A stretch of DNA of 64,000 nucleotides from the NCBI RefSeq assembly GCF_038069945.1, contig NZ_JBBPEV010000001.1, forward strand, positions 1,426,001-1,490,000, given 5' to 3'. Both the position numbers and the translations under genes were made by a program. The stretch comes from Aquabacterium sp. A3 (GTDB lineage: Bacteria > Pseudomonadota > Gammaproteobacteria > Burkholderiales > Burkholderiaceae_C). The notes beneath the pieces are model-generated. The model did not search any database and had not been told where the DNA came from. It saw only the letters and a program-made list of their open reading frames with translations. Shown one piece after another: positions 55,118 through 64,000 of this stretch. Every line of letters starts with the position of its first letter. The first letter of the stretch is position 1.

Positions 55118-55519
55118 TCAGGTCCCGATGCGCGAGGTGACCAGTCCCATGGGCACCTCCAGCTTGTTGCACAGGTCGATCACGGTGACCACCTCGGCGT
55201 ACTGCGACCGTGCATCGCCCTTGATGGCCACGCTCATCTTGGGCGTGCGCTGCTTGGCCTGCAGCAACTCGTTTTCCAGTTGCTGGGCGGTCATGGGCAC
55301 GCCATTGAGCATCAACTGGCCACCCGGCATCACCTGCACCACCTTGAGTTCGATCTTTTCGGTGCTGGGCTTGTTGCTGGGCTTGGGCATGCTGATGTTC
55401 AGGCCCTGCACCGACGCGGTCGTCATCAGGATGAACACCACCAGCAGCACATAAGCCAGGTCCAGCATCGGCGTGACGTTGATGCTGTCGTAGGGTTTGC
55501 TTTCGTCTTGAACCTGCAT
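55118..55519 (-). CDS. ExbD/TolR-family protein (second copy)
   Basis: A 133-residue biopolymer transport subunit. A single helix contains the proton-pathway D20 in NVTPMLDLAYVLLVVFILM, followed by a periplasmic domain with MSVAIKGDARSQYAEVVTVIDLCNKL. It is a paralogue of the ExbD encoded directly upstream, 9 bases away. It immediately precedes the tonB-like gene. Confidence 0.92.
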   Translation of the reverse strand: MQVQDESKPYDSINVTPMLDLAYVLLVVFILMTTASVQGLNISMPKPSNKPSTEKIELKVVQVMPGGQLMLNGVPMTAQQLENELLQAKQRTPKMSVAIKGDARSQYAEVVTVIDLCNKLEVPMGLVTSRIGT

Positions 55520-55528
55520 GGGCGGGCC

Positions 55529-55936
55529 TCACTGCATGCGTTTGGTGGCCAGGCCGATTTCGGTGATGTCCAGGCGCTTGGCAATCTCCAGCACCTGCAT
55601 CACCTTGTCGTACTGGGCTGCGGCATCGGCCTTGAGCACCACGGGCAGGGCCGGGTTGGCGGCCTTGTACTGCGCCAGGGTGCTTTGCAGTTCGTCCATG
55701 GTCACGGGGTAGGCGTCCAGGTACACCTGACCGTCGGCGGTGATGGTGATGCCCTTGGTCTGTGGCTTGGCCAGGTTGTTGGCGGCCTGGGTCAGCGGGC
55801 TGTTGACCTTCACGCCCTGCACCGAGGCGGTGGTCATGATGATGAACACCACCAGCAGCACGTAGGCCAGGTCCAGCATGGGCGTGACGTTGATGTCGTC
55901 GTACGCCTGCAGGTCGCCCTTGACGTCGCCAGCCAT
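55529..55936 (-). CDS. ExbD/TolR-family protein (first copy)
   Basis: A 135-residue ExbD with D22 in NVTPMLDLAYVLLVVFIIM and the periplasmic segment LPVVLKADAAAQYDKVMQVLEIAK. It differs markedly from the second copy outside the helix. The start is one base after the ExbB-type gene stop, so the two are almost certainly co-translated. Confidence 0.92.
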   Translation of the reverse strand: MAGDVKGDLQAYDDINVTPMLDLAYVLLVVFIIMTTASVQGVKVNSPLTQAANNLAKPQTKGITITADGQVYLDAYPVTMDELQSTLAQYKAANPALPVVLKADAAAQYDKVMQVLEIAKRLDITEIGLATKRMQ

Positions 55937-55937
55937 C

Positions 55938-57641
55938 TCAGCGGGCTCCGTGCACTTCGGCCACGCGGGTCACGAACTCGTCCACGAAGATGGACATGTC
56001 CGACGAGATGTTCTTGATGCGGGCGGCCAGGTAGTTGTAGCCAAACAGCGCGGGGATGGCCACCGCCAGGCCGGCCACGGTGGCCAGCAGGGCCGCCGCA
56101 ATACCAGGGGCGATGGCGTTGACGTTCACATCACCTGCGGCGGCAATCGCCGCGAAGGTGATCATCACGCCCACCACCGTGCCCAGCAGGCCCAGGAAGG
56201 GGCCGCCCGAGATGGCGATGGTCAGCAGCACGATCTTGCTGTTCAGGGTGTGGCTTTCACGGATCAGGTCGGCATCCACGGCGGCCTTGACGGCATCCAG
56301 TGAGGCACCCGACAGCGGCGCAGCGCCCGCTTTGCCCACATCACGCTTTTGCAGTTCGCGCAGGCCGGCCTGGTACAGGCGGGCCAGCGACGAATTGGCC
56401 ACCTCGTTGGTGGGCACCGCCAGCACATCGCGGGTGTTGCGAAAGCCTTGCAGGAACCGCTGGTTGGCCTTGTCGACCTTGCCCACCAGCACGGCCTTCT
56501 CCCACATCACCCACGCCGCGATGGCGAACATCACGGCCAGGATGATGATGACCACCCAGGCGTCCACCGTCAGGTTGTCCACCAGGATGGCGAAGTGGCC
56601 TTGCTCGCCGCCCTCGCCCGCGTCGGCCGTGTCTTCGGTTTCGGTCACGGCCAGCACCAGCTTGGCATCGGCGCTCTGGGCGGCGTGGGCCATCTTCACC
56701 CAGTCGGCGCTGCGCACGGTGGCGGCCACCTCCAGTTGATCCACCAGGCCCGTCAGGCCGTTACCCACGGTCAGCGCGCCTTCCAACGGCACGGCGGCGG
56801 CGGGCAGTTCAACCTGAGCGGCCTGGCCGCCGTTGATGTACAGCGTCAGCTGGCCATTGCCCACGGTGATGGCCAGGTGGGCCCAGGCCCCCGTGGGCAG
56901 CTCGCCGCCCGTGGCCACGGTGTCACCCAGCTTGAGGGTGGGCTTGCCGGCGTCCAGCGCCAGGCTCAGGGCACCTTGCGACACCAGGGTGCCGGTCAGG
57001 GCTTCGGGCTTGAACCACAGGCTGATGCTGTAGGGGCCATTGCCAGGCGCCTTCAGGCGGTCGGCACTCCAGCTCAGGGGCTGACCATCCAGGCGCGCTG
57101 CGGCACCGATCAGGCCGGTGTTGTCGCGCACCACCGGGCCGGCTGAGGCGATCTGGCCGCTGGCGTCTGCGGCGGGCTCGCCCGTTTGGCCTGCAAAGGT
57201 GACTGCGGCCAGCATGGCGCCATCGAACAAGGCCGGGCTGGTGGCCTCTGCGGGTGCCTGCTCGTTGCCGGCGTACACGTGCACCATGTTCTTGTCGGTG
57301 CCGGGCAGCAGGTTGGGCAGCTGCACCCACACCACGGCCAGTTCATTGGCGCCATCAAAGCGCTCCACCCAGAACTTCAGCGGGGTTTTGTCGTCGGCCG
57401 CCACCACGCGCAGGTCGCTGCCATCGAGCTTGGCGTTCAGAAAATCAAAGTTGCCCGAGTGCAGGCGCACCGGCACCACCACGCCCGACAAGGCCTCTTG
57501 CGTGGTCACGCCCTGATCGCTGGTGTTGAACACCACACGGGTGCGCTGGGTGAAGTCGGCGTTCCACCAGGCGTGGGCCACGGTGGGCAACACACAGGCG
57601 GCGCTGATCACGGCAGCAGAAAACAAACGGGCGAGTTTCAT
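55938..57641 (-). CDS. ExbB/MotA-family motor subunit with N-terminal DUF2341 and LamG-like domains
   Basis: A 567-residue fusion. A signal peptide (VAHA, about residue 24) precedes a DUF2341 region (about 25-150, WWNADFTQRTRVVFNT...NELAVVWVQLPNL) and a LamG/concanavalin-like jelly-roll (about 165-315, PYSISLWFKPE, GAWAHLAITVGNGQLTLYINGG). A membrane helix at about 361-380 leads to a cytoplasmic part and an ExbB/TolQ domain with helices at about 472-500 (GGPFLGLLGTVVGVMITF) and 512-540. The N-terminal 335 residues would lie in the periplasm, which agrees with the N-out topology of ExbB. It is the first gene of the Exb/TonB set, 89 bases after the giant surface-protein gene. Confidence 0.88.
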   Translation of the reverse strand: MKLARLFSAAVISAACVLPTVAHAWWNADFTQRTRVVFNTSDQGVTTQEALSGVVVPVRLHSGNFDFLNAKLDGSDLRVVAADDKTPLKFWVERFDGANELAVVWVQLPNLLPGTDKNMVHVYAGNEQAPAEATSPALFDGAMLAAVTFAGQTGEPAADASGQIASAGPVVRDNTGLIGAAARLDGQPLSWSADRLKAPGNGPYSISLWFKPEALTGTLVSQGALSLALDAGKPTLKLGDTVATGGELPTGAWAHLAITVGNGQLTLYINGGQAAQVELPAAAVPLEGALTVGNGLTGLVDQLEVAATVRSADWVKMAHAAQSADAKLVLAVTETEDTADAGEGGEQGHFAILVDNLTVDAWVVIIILAVMFAIAAWVMWEKAVLVGKVDKANQRFLQGFRNTRDVLAVPTNEVANSSLARLYQAGLRELQKRDVGKAGAAPLSGASLDAVKAAVDADLIRESHTLNSKIVLLTIAISGGPFLGLLGTVVGVMITFAAIAAAGDVNVNAIAPGIAAALLATVAGLAVAIPALFGYNYLAARIKNISSDMSIFVDEFVTRVAEVHGAR

Positions 57642-57730
57642 GATCGATCCGGACTACAAAGAATGGGCCGCGCCACTGCGCGCATGGCTCGAAGCGCGCA
57701 AGGTTGCCAGCCGAAGATGACAGGGACGTT

Positions 57731-60700
57731 TCAGCGCTGGGCTTCTTTTTCTCGCTCGTCGCTGTTGCGGGTATTGGCTGGCGCGGCTTCTGGCGCAGGC
57801 GCGCCCGCGCCCGGGGCATCGCCGTAGCCCAGCAGGTCGACGGTGAGCACCGAGTTGGCGCGCTGCTCGGCATTGGCCTCGGCGGCGGTGGCGACCTTCT
57901 CCCTGCCGGCTGCCGGGTTGGCAATTTGCGGCGTCAGGCTCACGCCAACGTTGGGTGGAGGACTTGGATCAGGTGCTCCGCCGATGTTGTCAGCGCCTAT
58001 AACACGCCCGGGAATCTCAGCGGGAGCATCGCCCGTGATGAACGCATCCAATGCACGGATTTCACCGTTGGGCGCGTAGAACCCGAACACAGGCACCATG
58101 TCTTTGGGGGTCTCGATTTTTTGGAAGCCGCTGCCGCTGATCGGGGGCTGCCTCAAGTCCTCGACTTGCCCAGTGAGGGAATTGAAACGCCTCAGCGGCA
58201 GGGCCGTGCTGGTGACGGTGTTGGAGCCCTTGCCGGAGTCGATGCTGCCGTTCACGGAGTAGATCATCAGGTTGCCCCGCCCGATGGCGATCACGCGCTG
58301 ATCGCCCGCCAGGAAATCTCCGCCGCTGATGGATCGGAAGGTACCGCCGTCGTAGTTGATGAAGCCGCCTGGATTGTTGGCCGCCGAGGGCAGACCGGCC
58401 AGCACCTGCTCTGCAGCGATCACATCCACGCCGCCTTGGGCATCGTCCGCACCGCCTTCGCTTGCGCCACCGCCAGACGCCAGGTTATGCACGCGCGACT
58501 GCCCAACATTCACGCTACCGGATCGGATGAAGGTAGCCCCCAGGCCCGCCAGGTCGGCCACGGCTTCTGCCTGCTCAAACAAGGCGGTTCGACGCACCTT
58601 GCGGCGCGCTTCCTCGTCCTCGTCGGTGGACACCGCGATGGCTACTGCTGCTGCGGCCGTTTCGCGGATGCGCGCCCACATGGCCTCTTGTTTTTTGCGC
58701 TGGAAAGCATCGCTGCGGTAATAGGCCGCCGTCTGTCCAGCATCTTCAGGCAGGTACTGGGCGGCAAACTCGGCATCGAGGAAGTCTTCAATGGCTGCCA
58801 CCTGGCGTGCATCCTTCAGGTCACTGAAGGCCTGCTGCAACTGCTGATCGCTGAGTGCTGCCCAATCGTCGGCGCCGAGGCCTTGCGTCACAGGCAGGCC
58901 ACTGTCCACCAGGGCCTGAACCATGGCGGTGCGCAAGCCAGGGCGGCTGCCGTGGCGCTGCAGCAGTTCATCCAGGTTCACCGACTGACCACGGCCGGCC
59001 GACACCGTGATCTTGGCACCTGCGTCAGGCAAGGCCGTGTTGATCTGGTTGCCATAAGCGAGCACACCGGCCATCTGTCGCAGGTTCAGATCGCGCCCGG
59101 CCTCGATCTTCAGGGCACCGGGGCCACCGAGGGCAATCACACGGGCGTTGGTGTTGCTGCCCACTCCGATGCCGTTGATGTCTCGGCCGGCTGACAGGCG
59201 CGTGACGTCGTCGGCATCGAAATTTTGGCCCACAAAATGCGGGTTGTTGATGTCGCGGCCGGCCTCGATCTCGGTGGGCCGGTTGGTGCGTAGGTAAGAC
59301 AAGACCGTGCGGTTGACGTTGTTGCGCGAGGCGATCACGTCGTCAAACGTCACATCTTGCCCGGCCACCAGCCACACCTTGTTGGGGTTGTTGGCTTGCC
59401 CCAGATCAGCGTGCACTGCGCCCACCACCGCGCCCTCGGTGCCCGTGTTGCTGCGCACATTGGTGGACAGGCTGAGGTTGCCGCCCGTGCTGGTGAAGCC
59501 GCTGATGAAGAGGTCTGCCAGGCCGCTCAGGCTGAGTTCCCCCGACCCGATGCCCTGGAAGTTGACGGGCTTGCTCACCCCAGGCAGCCCCTTCTTGCCC
59601 CAGGCGGATGTGTCGGGCAGTTGCAGGTTGCCTTGCAGATGCAGGTCTTGCGCCGCGTACACGGTCACATCCGATGCCGGGGTGGGCATGACGAACAGCG
59701 CCGAGCCGTTGTTGCCGTTGGTGGGGGCGCCGGTGGTCCACTTGCCTGCGGTGTTGATCAACACATCTCCACCCAGGCTGACGGCCTTGAACACGGGCGG
59801 CAAGACCGAGGCCAGGTACGAGGCGTCTTTTGCCACATCCTCAGTCAGCTTAGCCGTCGGAGAGTTTCTGTGCATCAGCTCGAAGTTCTGGTTGTCGGGG
59901 CTGACGCTCACCTGCCCTTGCAAAGACGACAGCGACACGCCCGCGTCATCGCCGTAGGTGAAGAAGACCGCCGCGCGCGAGTTGCTCAAACCCTGCAACG
60001 TGCTGAGGAAGGGAATCGCCGTGGGGTTGTAAGCGTGCGAGATGCGCAAATCGCCCACCGTGTTCACCGCCCATTGCCCGTCCATGACGGCCAGCAGGGC
60101 ATCTGGATCGGCCACGGCATTGCTGGGTGGGGTCACCCCATCGGCCAGACCGTCGGCCCCGGACACCAGGCCACCGGCCGCCTGGATGCGGCCTGTGCCA
60201 CGCCCCAGGAAGTACAGACCACCGGCAACGTCACCGCCTGAGACCACACTCACATCACCACCATTGAGCACCTTGATCTGGCTGGACAACACCTTACCCT
60301 GCTTATCCAGGGTGAGCACCTGGCGACCGTTGGTGGGTGCCACCACGGCCAGGTCACTCACCGAATCGCCGGCCTGGACATGGATGTTGCCACCACCAAA
60401 AGAGCCCAGCCCCTGACGGAAATCACCAAACCGGGTGAACCAGGCCACCGGTGTCTTAAAGGAGGCCACTGGCGCCTCGGGCGCACCGCCATGCAGAAAG
60501 TAGTTGCCACTGCCCTGGGTGAGTTGTTGCGCCGTGTAGGTGGTCTGCCCAGCACTGCTGGTGGTCACGCTGGCAAAGCTGCCCACGCGGCCGCCGGCTT
60601 TCACGGTCAAGCGCTCGCCGCGCTCGGTGAACACGGCCGCGTTGGCGCCCGTTTCATAAGCGTTGCGCGCGGCGTTTTTGGCAGGAGTGGTGTTGTCCAC

Positions 60701-63700
60701 CGCGAAGAGTTCGTTGTCGGCCAGGCTGGACAAGCCACCCGTGACGTACATGGCCGATGGCGTGGTGATGGTGCTGGCCATCATGCGCACGTCGCCCGCA
60801 GCATGCACATCGATGGAGCCGGTGGTGGTGCGCACCAGCTTGTTGCTGGCCAGGGTGACATGGCCAGCCTCTGGCCCACCCTGGGTGGCATGCACATCGG
60901 CGGCCTGCAAATCGGCACCAGCCACGAAGCGCAGGCTGCTGCCCTCGCCCGACTGAACCGTGCCGGTGGTCAGGGCGTTGTTGAAGCCTGCACTGACACT
61001 GCCATTGATGTTGAGGTTGCCAGCGGCCCGAATGGTGAGGTTGAGCGGTCGCAAGGCAGCCGCCATCTGCAAATCCTGGCTGATGGTGAAGTCGCTTTGC
61101 GCCTGCACCTCAATGCCCGCGCGCAGGCTGGCGTTGGGCGTGCCCGTCAGGCCGGCTTGGCTCAACACGTCCGCCTCGTTCTTGGCGGTGGCGTAGGCGT
61201 TGGCCGCCGTCGTCAGGTCATTGAGGCGCAGGTTGCTGGCGGTGGCCGCACCGGCGCTCAAGGTCTTGAGGCTGGCGCTGTCGTACACCCGCACGCCTTC
61301 CAGCTGAACCCGGCCGGCCTGCAGGATGGCGCCGCTGCTGCCCTCCAAGGCTTCCACCTTCATGCCGGTGTACTGCCCCTGCGCGTTCTGGGTTTGGCGC
61401 GCACGGATGAGGATGCGTCCATCCAGCGCATCGTCGGCGCTGTCGGCCACCACCGTGGCGGCCCCCAGTTGCACGCTGCCGTCCTGGGCCGACAGCAGCA
61501 CGTCGCCGCCGTTGGCGCCTTCGCGCGTCGAACGCGCCTCGATGTGCGCACCATCGTTCAACACCAGGTTCTGGCCGGCCTGCAACTGCACCACGCCGCC
61601 ACCGTCGGTGGTGGCGTCGATGCGGGCGCTGCCGTTCAGGGTCACGCTGCCCTGGTCGGCGCTGAGGGCCACACGGGCCGCGCGCAACTGTGCATTCAGG
61701 CTCAGATCGCCTTCACGCTGGCGCACCTCGAAGGCGCGCAAACTGCCGCCGTCTGTGGGGCGGCTGATGGCCACCAGCTGATCCAGGGCCGTTTTGGCGG
61801 CCGCACTTTGTTGTGATGCCTGGGCAGCCTGGGCCTGGTTGATGGCCCCCAGGGCCAGGGTGGCGGCGTCGACCACCACCTCGCCATGGCGCCCTGCCCC
61901 GCCTGACACATCCAGCCGTGCCTGCTCACCCAGACGCACCTCAGCGCCCGGGGCCGTCGCCTTCAACTCGATCCGGCCGGCCTCTGGCGTCTGGCCAGCA
62001 ACGCCGGCCCCCAGCGTGGGCGCGGCGGCCGACAACAATCCATTCACCACCAGGTTGCCCTGCTGGGCCTGGGCCACGATCTGCCCTCCACCACTGGCCA
62101 CGGCAAAGGTGTCACTCACCTGGCGCACACGGCCGTCCACGCGTGTGACGGAGCCTTCTGCCAGCGTCAGATCCTGACCTGTGGCGGTCATCGTCAGGCG
62201 GCCCGCTTCGATGTCGATGCGGCCGGCCTGCGTCAGTGACTGGCCGCCCAGGGCCAGGCGGCCACCGGCGCCCAGGCTTTCGTTCAAGGTACGTGCCCCG
62301 GCTGCCTCCGTGATTTGCAGGCTGCCCTTGGCACTCAGGGTTTGATCAGCCTGGCCGGCGGCCGTCACCCGGCCAGCCTCCAGAGTCACCTCACCAGCGG
62401 CCTCGGTGCGCCCCGCGCCTGCGAACACGATGTCGCCCTGGCTGTTCAGGCGCGTCTGGGCAAAGCCCCAGTGCTGCCCGGCGTCACCAGACGCATCCAC
62501 CGTGATGCCGCCTGTGCGGCCATCGGTCAGCACCGGCGTGGCTTGAAACTCGATCTCGCCTATCCCGGCGGTGGCGGCCGCGTCGCTCACCGACTTCCCG
62601 CTGCTGTTGCGCAAGCTGATGTTCTGCGCCACCACGGTCACGCCGGCGGCAGGGGCGTCCTGTGCCGCGTCTGACTGGGCCGTCAGCCCCAGAATCTGGG
62701 GCGCGTCCAGTGTGATCTGTTGGGTGCCCGATTGCCCCAGTTGCGTGCCTGCCGCGATGGCCAGGCTGCCTGCATTGGCCCGCAGGGTCAGGCGCTCGGC
62801 CTGGTTGAGTCGGGCCAGTTGTTCACCGCTCAGGCGCAGGGCATCAGCGGGCAACACACCGGTAGGCAACTGGCTGGTGTCGGCATCACCCAGCACCATG
62901 GCTGCGGCCCCCACACCCAGGGTGCGGGCTTCCAGCACGGTGCTGTCGGCCACTGAGGTAACGCCGGTACTGTCCAGTTGCACGGCGGCGCCGCTCAGGC
63001 GAACAGCCTCGCTGGACGCGCTGCCATCAGCCCCCACCATCAGCACGGGGCGGGTCTCGCCTTCGACATCCACCGAGGCCACATCCGAAGCCTTGCGGTG
63101 GCTGACCAGCAACTGCGCACCAGCACCCTGGGTGTCGTAACGGCGGGTCTCGCCGTCATCGGATGCCCGTGCCGCGATGCTCACGCCGGCCTCCACCGTG
63201 AGCGCCTCTTTGGCCACCATCAACAATTCACCCGGCAGGGTCAAGGTGTCTTCACCGGCTGCAGTGCCCTCGGCGGCCACACGCACCGCGCGGGCCTGGC
63301 GTTCGACGCTCACGCTGCCATCGGCCTGTTGGGTGCGCACGCCGCCCAGCAGAATGCTCTCGGCGCCGGTGGCTTCCAGCGCCTGGGCGCTGATCACACC
63401 CTGGCCTGGCGTGCTCACCGCCGCGCGGCTGACCACGATGTCGGGCATGGCCAGGTCCAGGGCACCGGCCCGCAAGCCCTCGGCGCCCTTGAAGTTGAAG
63501 CGTGCGGCCCAGTCGTAAGCGTTCATGCTTGTCAGCGACAAGGTGCCGCCATCGCCTGGGCGGGGCAAGGCCACGCCGCTGCGGCGCGCACGCGCATCCT
63601 GGAAGGCGTTGCCAGAGACCACCACCACCTCCGACTTGGCGCGGTAGGTGGCCTCGGGCTCCAGCACCCAGGCTTGACGCACATCATTGCCGCCGTTCTG

Positions 63701-64000
63701 GAAGGTGCCCGTGGCGTTTCTGAAGCCCGACACCACCACCGAACCATCATCGTTGCGCACGCCGGTGCTGAGCGCCTGGTTCACATTCAGTGTGGTGGGG
63801 CTGAGCAATACCGCCCCTGGCAAGATGCCGTAGCGAGCGTCCAGCAAGGTGTAGGCGCCGGGCGCCAGCACGCCGTTGCCCGAGTTGATGACCACCTGAT
63901 CACCGGCCTTCAGGTCGGTGCCGATGCCTTGGGTTCGCGCCCGGATGTTGGCGTCGTAGGGTGCAAAGTCATAGCGGTAACTGGGCAGCACGGCAAACAG
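57731..64000 (-). CDS. Filamentous haemagglutinin-like giant surface protein (DUF3739 type), 5' end missing
   Basis: The visible 2089 codons are the C-terminal part; the frame is open to the right edge. The sequence is long, Ala/Gly/Thr/Asn/Gln-rich and made of short repeating beta-strand units (for example AARVALSADQGSVTLNGSARI, AGDVRMMASTITTPSAMYVTGG), as expected of a beta-helix filamentous adhesin. The segment near 58000-58300, containing NGSIDSGKGS and VFGFYAPNGEIRALDAFITG, resembles the DUF3739 C-terminal domain of this family. An Ala-rich polar tail ends the protein. Signal and export domains lie outside the window. No TpsB-type secretion gene is seen nearby. Confidence 0.85.
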   Translation of the reverse strand: MFAVLPSYRYDFAPYDANIRARTQGIGTDLKAGDQVVINSGNGVLAPGAYTLLDARYGILPGAVLLSPTTLNVNQALSTGVRNDDGSVVVSGFRNATGTFQNGGNDVRQAWVLEPEATYRAKSEVVVVSGNAFQDARARRSGVALPRPGDGGTLSLTSMNAYDWAARFNFKGAEGLRAGALDLAMPDIVVSRAAVSTPGQGVISAQALEATGAESILLGGVRTQQADGSVSVERQARAVRVAAEGTAAGEDTLTLPGELLMVAKEALTVEAGVSIAARASDDGETRRYDTQGAGAQLLVSHRKASDVASVDVEGETRPVLMVGADGSASSEAVRLSGAAVQLDSTGVTSVADSTVLEARTLGVGAAAMVLGDADTSQLPTGVLPADALRLSGEQLARLNQAERLTLRANAGSLAIAAGTQLGQSGTQQITLDAPQILGLTAQSDAAQDAPAAGVTVVAQNISLRNSSGKSVSDAAATAGIGEIEFQATPVLTDGRTGGITVDASGDAGQHWGFAQTRLNSQGDIVFAGAGRTEAAGEVTLEAGRVTAAGQADQTLSAKGSLQITEAAGARTLNESLGAGGRLALGGQSLTQAGRIDIEAGRLTMTATGQDLTLAEGSVTRVDGRVRQVSDTFAVASGGGQIVAQAQQGNLVVNGLLSAAAPTLGAGVAGQTPEAGRIELKATAPGAEVRLGEQARLDVSGGAGRHGEVVVDAATLALGAINQAQAAQASQQSAAAKTALDQLVAISRPTDGGSLRAFEVRQREGDLSLNAQLRAARVALSADQGSVTLNGSARIDATTDGGGVVQLQAGQNLVLNDGAHIEARSTREGANGGDVLLSAQDGSVQLGAATVVADSADDALDGRILIRARQTQNAQGQYTGMKVEALEGSSGAILQAGRVQLEGVRVYDSASLKTLSAGAATASNLRLNDLTTAANAYATAKNEADVLSQAGLTGTPNASLRAGIEVQAQSDFTISQDLQMAAALRPLNLTIRAAGNLNINGSVSAGFNNALTTGTVQSGEGSSLRFVAGADLQAADVHATQGGPEAGHVTLASNKLVRTTTGSIDVHAAGDVRMMASTITTPSAMYVTGGLSSLADNELFAVDNTTPAKNAARNAYETGANAAVFTERGERLTVKAGGRVGSFASVTTSSAGQTTYTAQQLTQGSGNYFLHGGAPEAPVASFKTPVAWFTRFGDFRQGLGSFGGGNIHVQAGDSVSDLAVVAPTNGRQVLTLDKQGKVLSSQIKVLNGGDVSVVSGGDVAGGLYFLGRGTGRIQAAGGLVSGADGLADGVTPPSNAVADPDALLAVMDGQWAVNTVGDLRISHAYNPTAIPFLSTLQGLSNSRAAVFFTYGDDAGVSLSSLQGQVSVSPDNQNFELMHRNSPTAKLTEDVAKDASYLASVLPPVFKAVSLGGDVLINTAGKWTTGAPTNGNNGSALFVMPTPASDVTVYAAQDLHLQGNLQLPDTSAWGKKGLPGVSKPVNFQGIGSGELSLSGLADLFISGFTSTGGNLSLSTNVRSNTGTEGAVVGAVHADLGQANNPNKVWLVAGQDVTFDDVIASRNNVNRTVLSYLRTNRPTEIEAGRDINNPHFVGQNFDADDVTRLSAGRDINGIGVGSNTNARVIALGGPGALKIEAGRDLNLRQMAGVLAYGNQINTALPDAGAKITVSAGRGQSVNLDELLQRHGSRPGLRTAMVQALVDSGLPVTQGLGADDWAALSDQQLQQAFSDLKDARQVAAIEDFLDAEFAAQYLPEDAGQTAAYYRSDAFQRKKQEAMWARIRETAAAAVAIAVSTDEDEEARRKVRRTALFEQAEAVADLAGLGATFIRSGSVNVGQSRVHNLASGGGASEGGADDAQGGVDVIAAEQVLAGLPSAANNPGGFINYDGGTFRSISGGDFLAGDQRVIAIGRGNLMIYSVNGSIDSGKGSNTVTSTALPLRRFNSLTGQVEDLRQPPISGSGFQKIETPKDMVPVFGFYAPNGEIRALDAFITGDAPAEIPGRVIGADNIGGAPDPSPPPNVGVSLTPQIANPAAGREKVATAAEANAEQRANSVLTVDLLGYGDAPGAGAPAPEAAPANTRNSDEREKEAQR

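Noticed and set aside
57731..64000. Repeats in the giant gene as a CRISPR array or tandem DNA repeat
   Set aside because: The periodicity is at the protein level (beta-helix strands); no identical, evenly spaced DNA repeats were found.

Overview
The window is a high-GC, gene-dense chromosomal segment of a betaproteobacterium of the order Burkholderiales, probably near the Comamonadaceae/Aquabacterium/Leptothrix group. This rests on the ribosomal proteins, the MaoC-phosphotransacetylase fusion, the PilT/PilU pair and the YraN/DiaA/DolP cluster. It is an inference from protein character; no database search was run. I saw no insertion sequence, prophage, CRISPR array or rRNA gene.

Layout. 1-9663: a truncated tRNA-Arg(CCG), a c5-type cytochrome, a YheT-type hydrolase, PurU, an ECF sigma factor with an RskA-type anti-sigma factor, a DUF3455 lipoprotein, a zinc-finger protein with IlvE, and a MaoC-Pta fusion with acetate kinase. 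9787-17747: a NemR-like regulator with an Old Yellow Enzyme, a photolyase-like protein whose C-terminus carries a clamp-binding-like motif, and a translationally overlapped set of serine protease, FHA-domain membrane protein, enoyl-CoA hydratase and thiolase. 17933-27504: two initiator tRNA genes in tandem, then the spc/alpha ribosomal protein block (rplQ back to rplN, with secY and rpoA). That block begins at rplN behind its own promoter and is cut off from the S10 genes.

27723-38319: TldD, a foldase with two near-identical secreted lipases, RsmI divergent from YraN-DiaA-DolP, a beta-hydroxyacid dehydrogenase, and the pilus retraction ATPases PilU and PilT. 38355-45809: YggS and ProC separated by a response regulator and hybrid kinase, then UbiA and a SapC-family protein. 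44295-50952: an AcrAB/MexAB-OprM type efflux operon with a divergent TetR repressor and an AcrR-box-like palindrome. 50961-52038: a histidine phosphatase and a DUF1840 protein.

52058-64000 is the most unusual region. A very large filamentous-haemagglutinin-like surface protein (C-terminal 2089 residues visible) is followed in the same direction by an ExbB-type motor subunit with an N-terminal periplasmic DUF2341/LamG-like region, two ExbD proteins, a TonB-like protein, an outer-membrane porin and a periplasmic coiled-coil protein. The spacing within the motor part is 1-10 bases, so these are probably one transcription unit. It looks like a dedicated proton-motive-force-driven cell-envelope machine tied to a giant adhesin-like protein, with no recognisable two-partner secretion pore in view.
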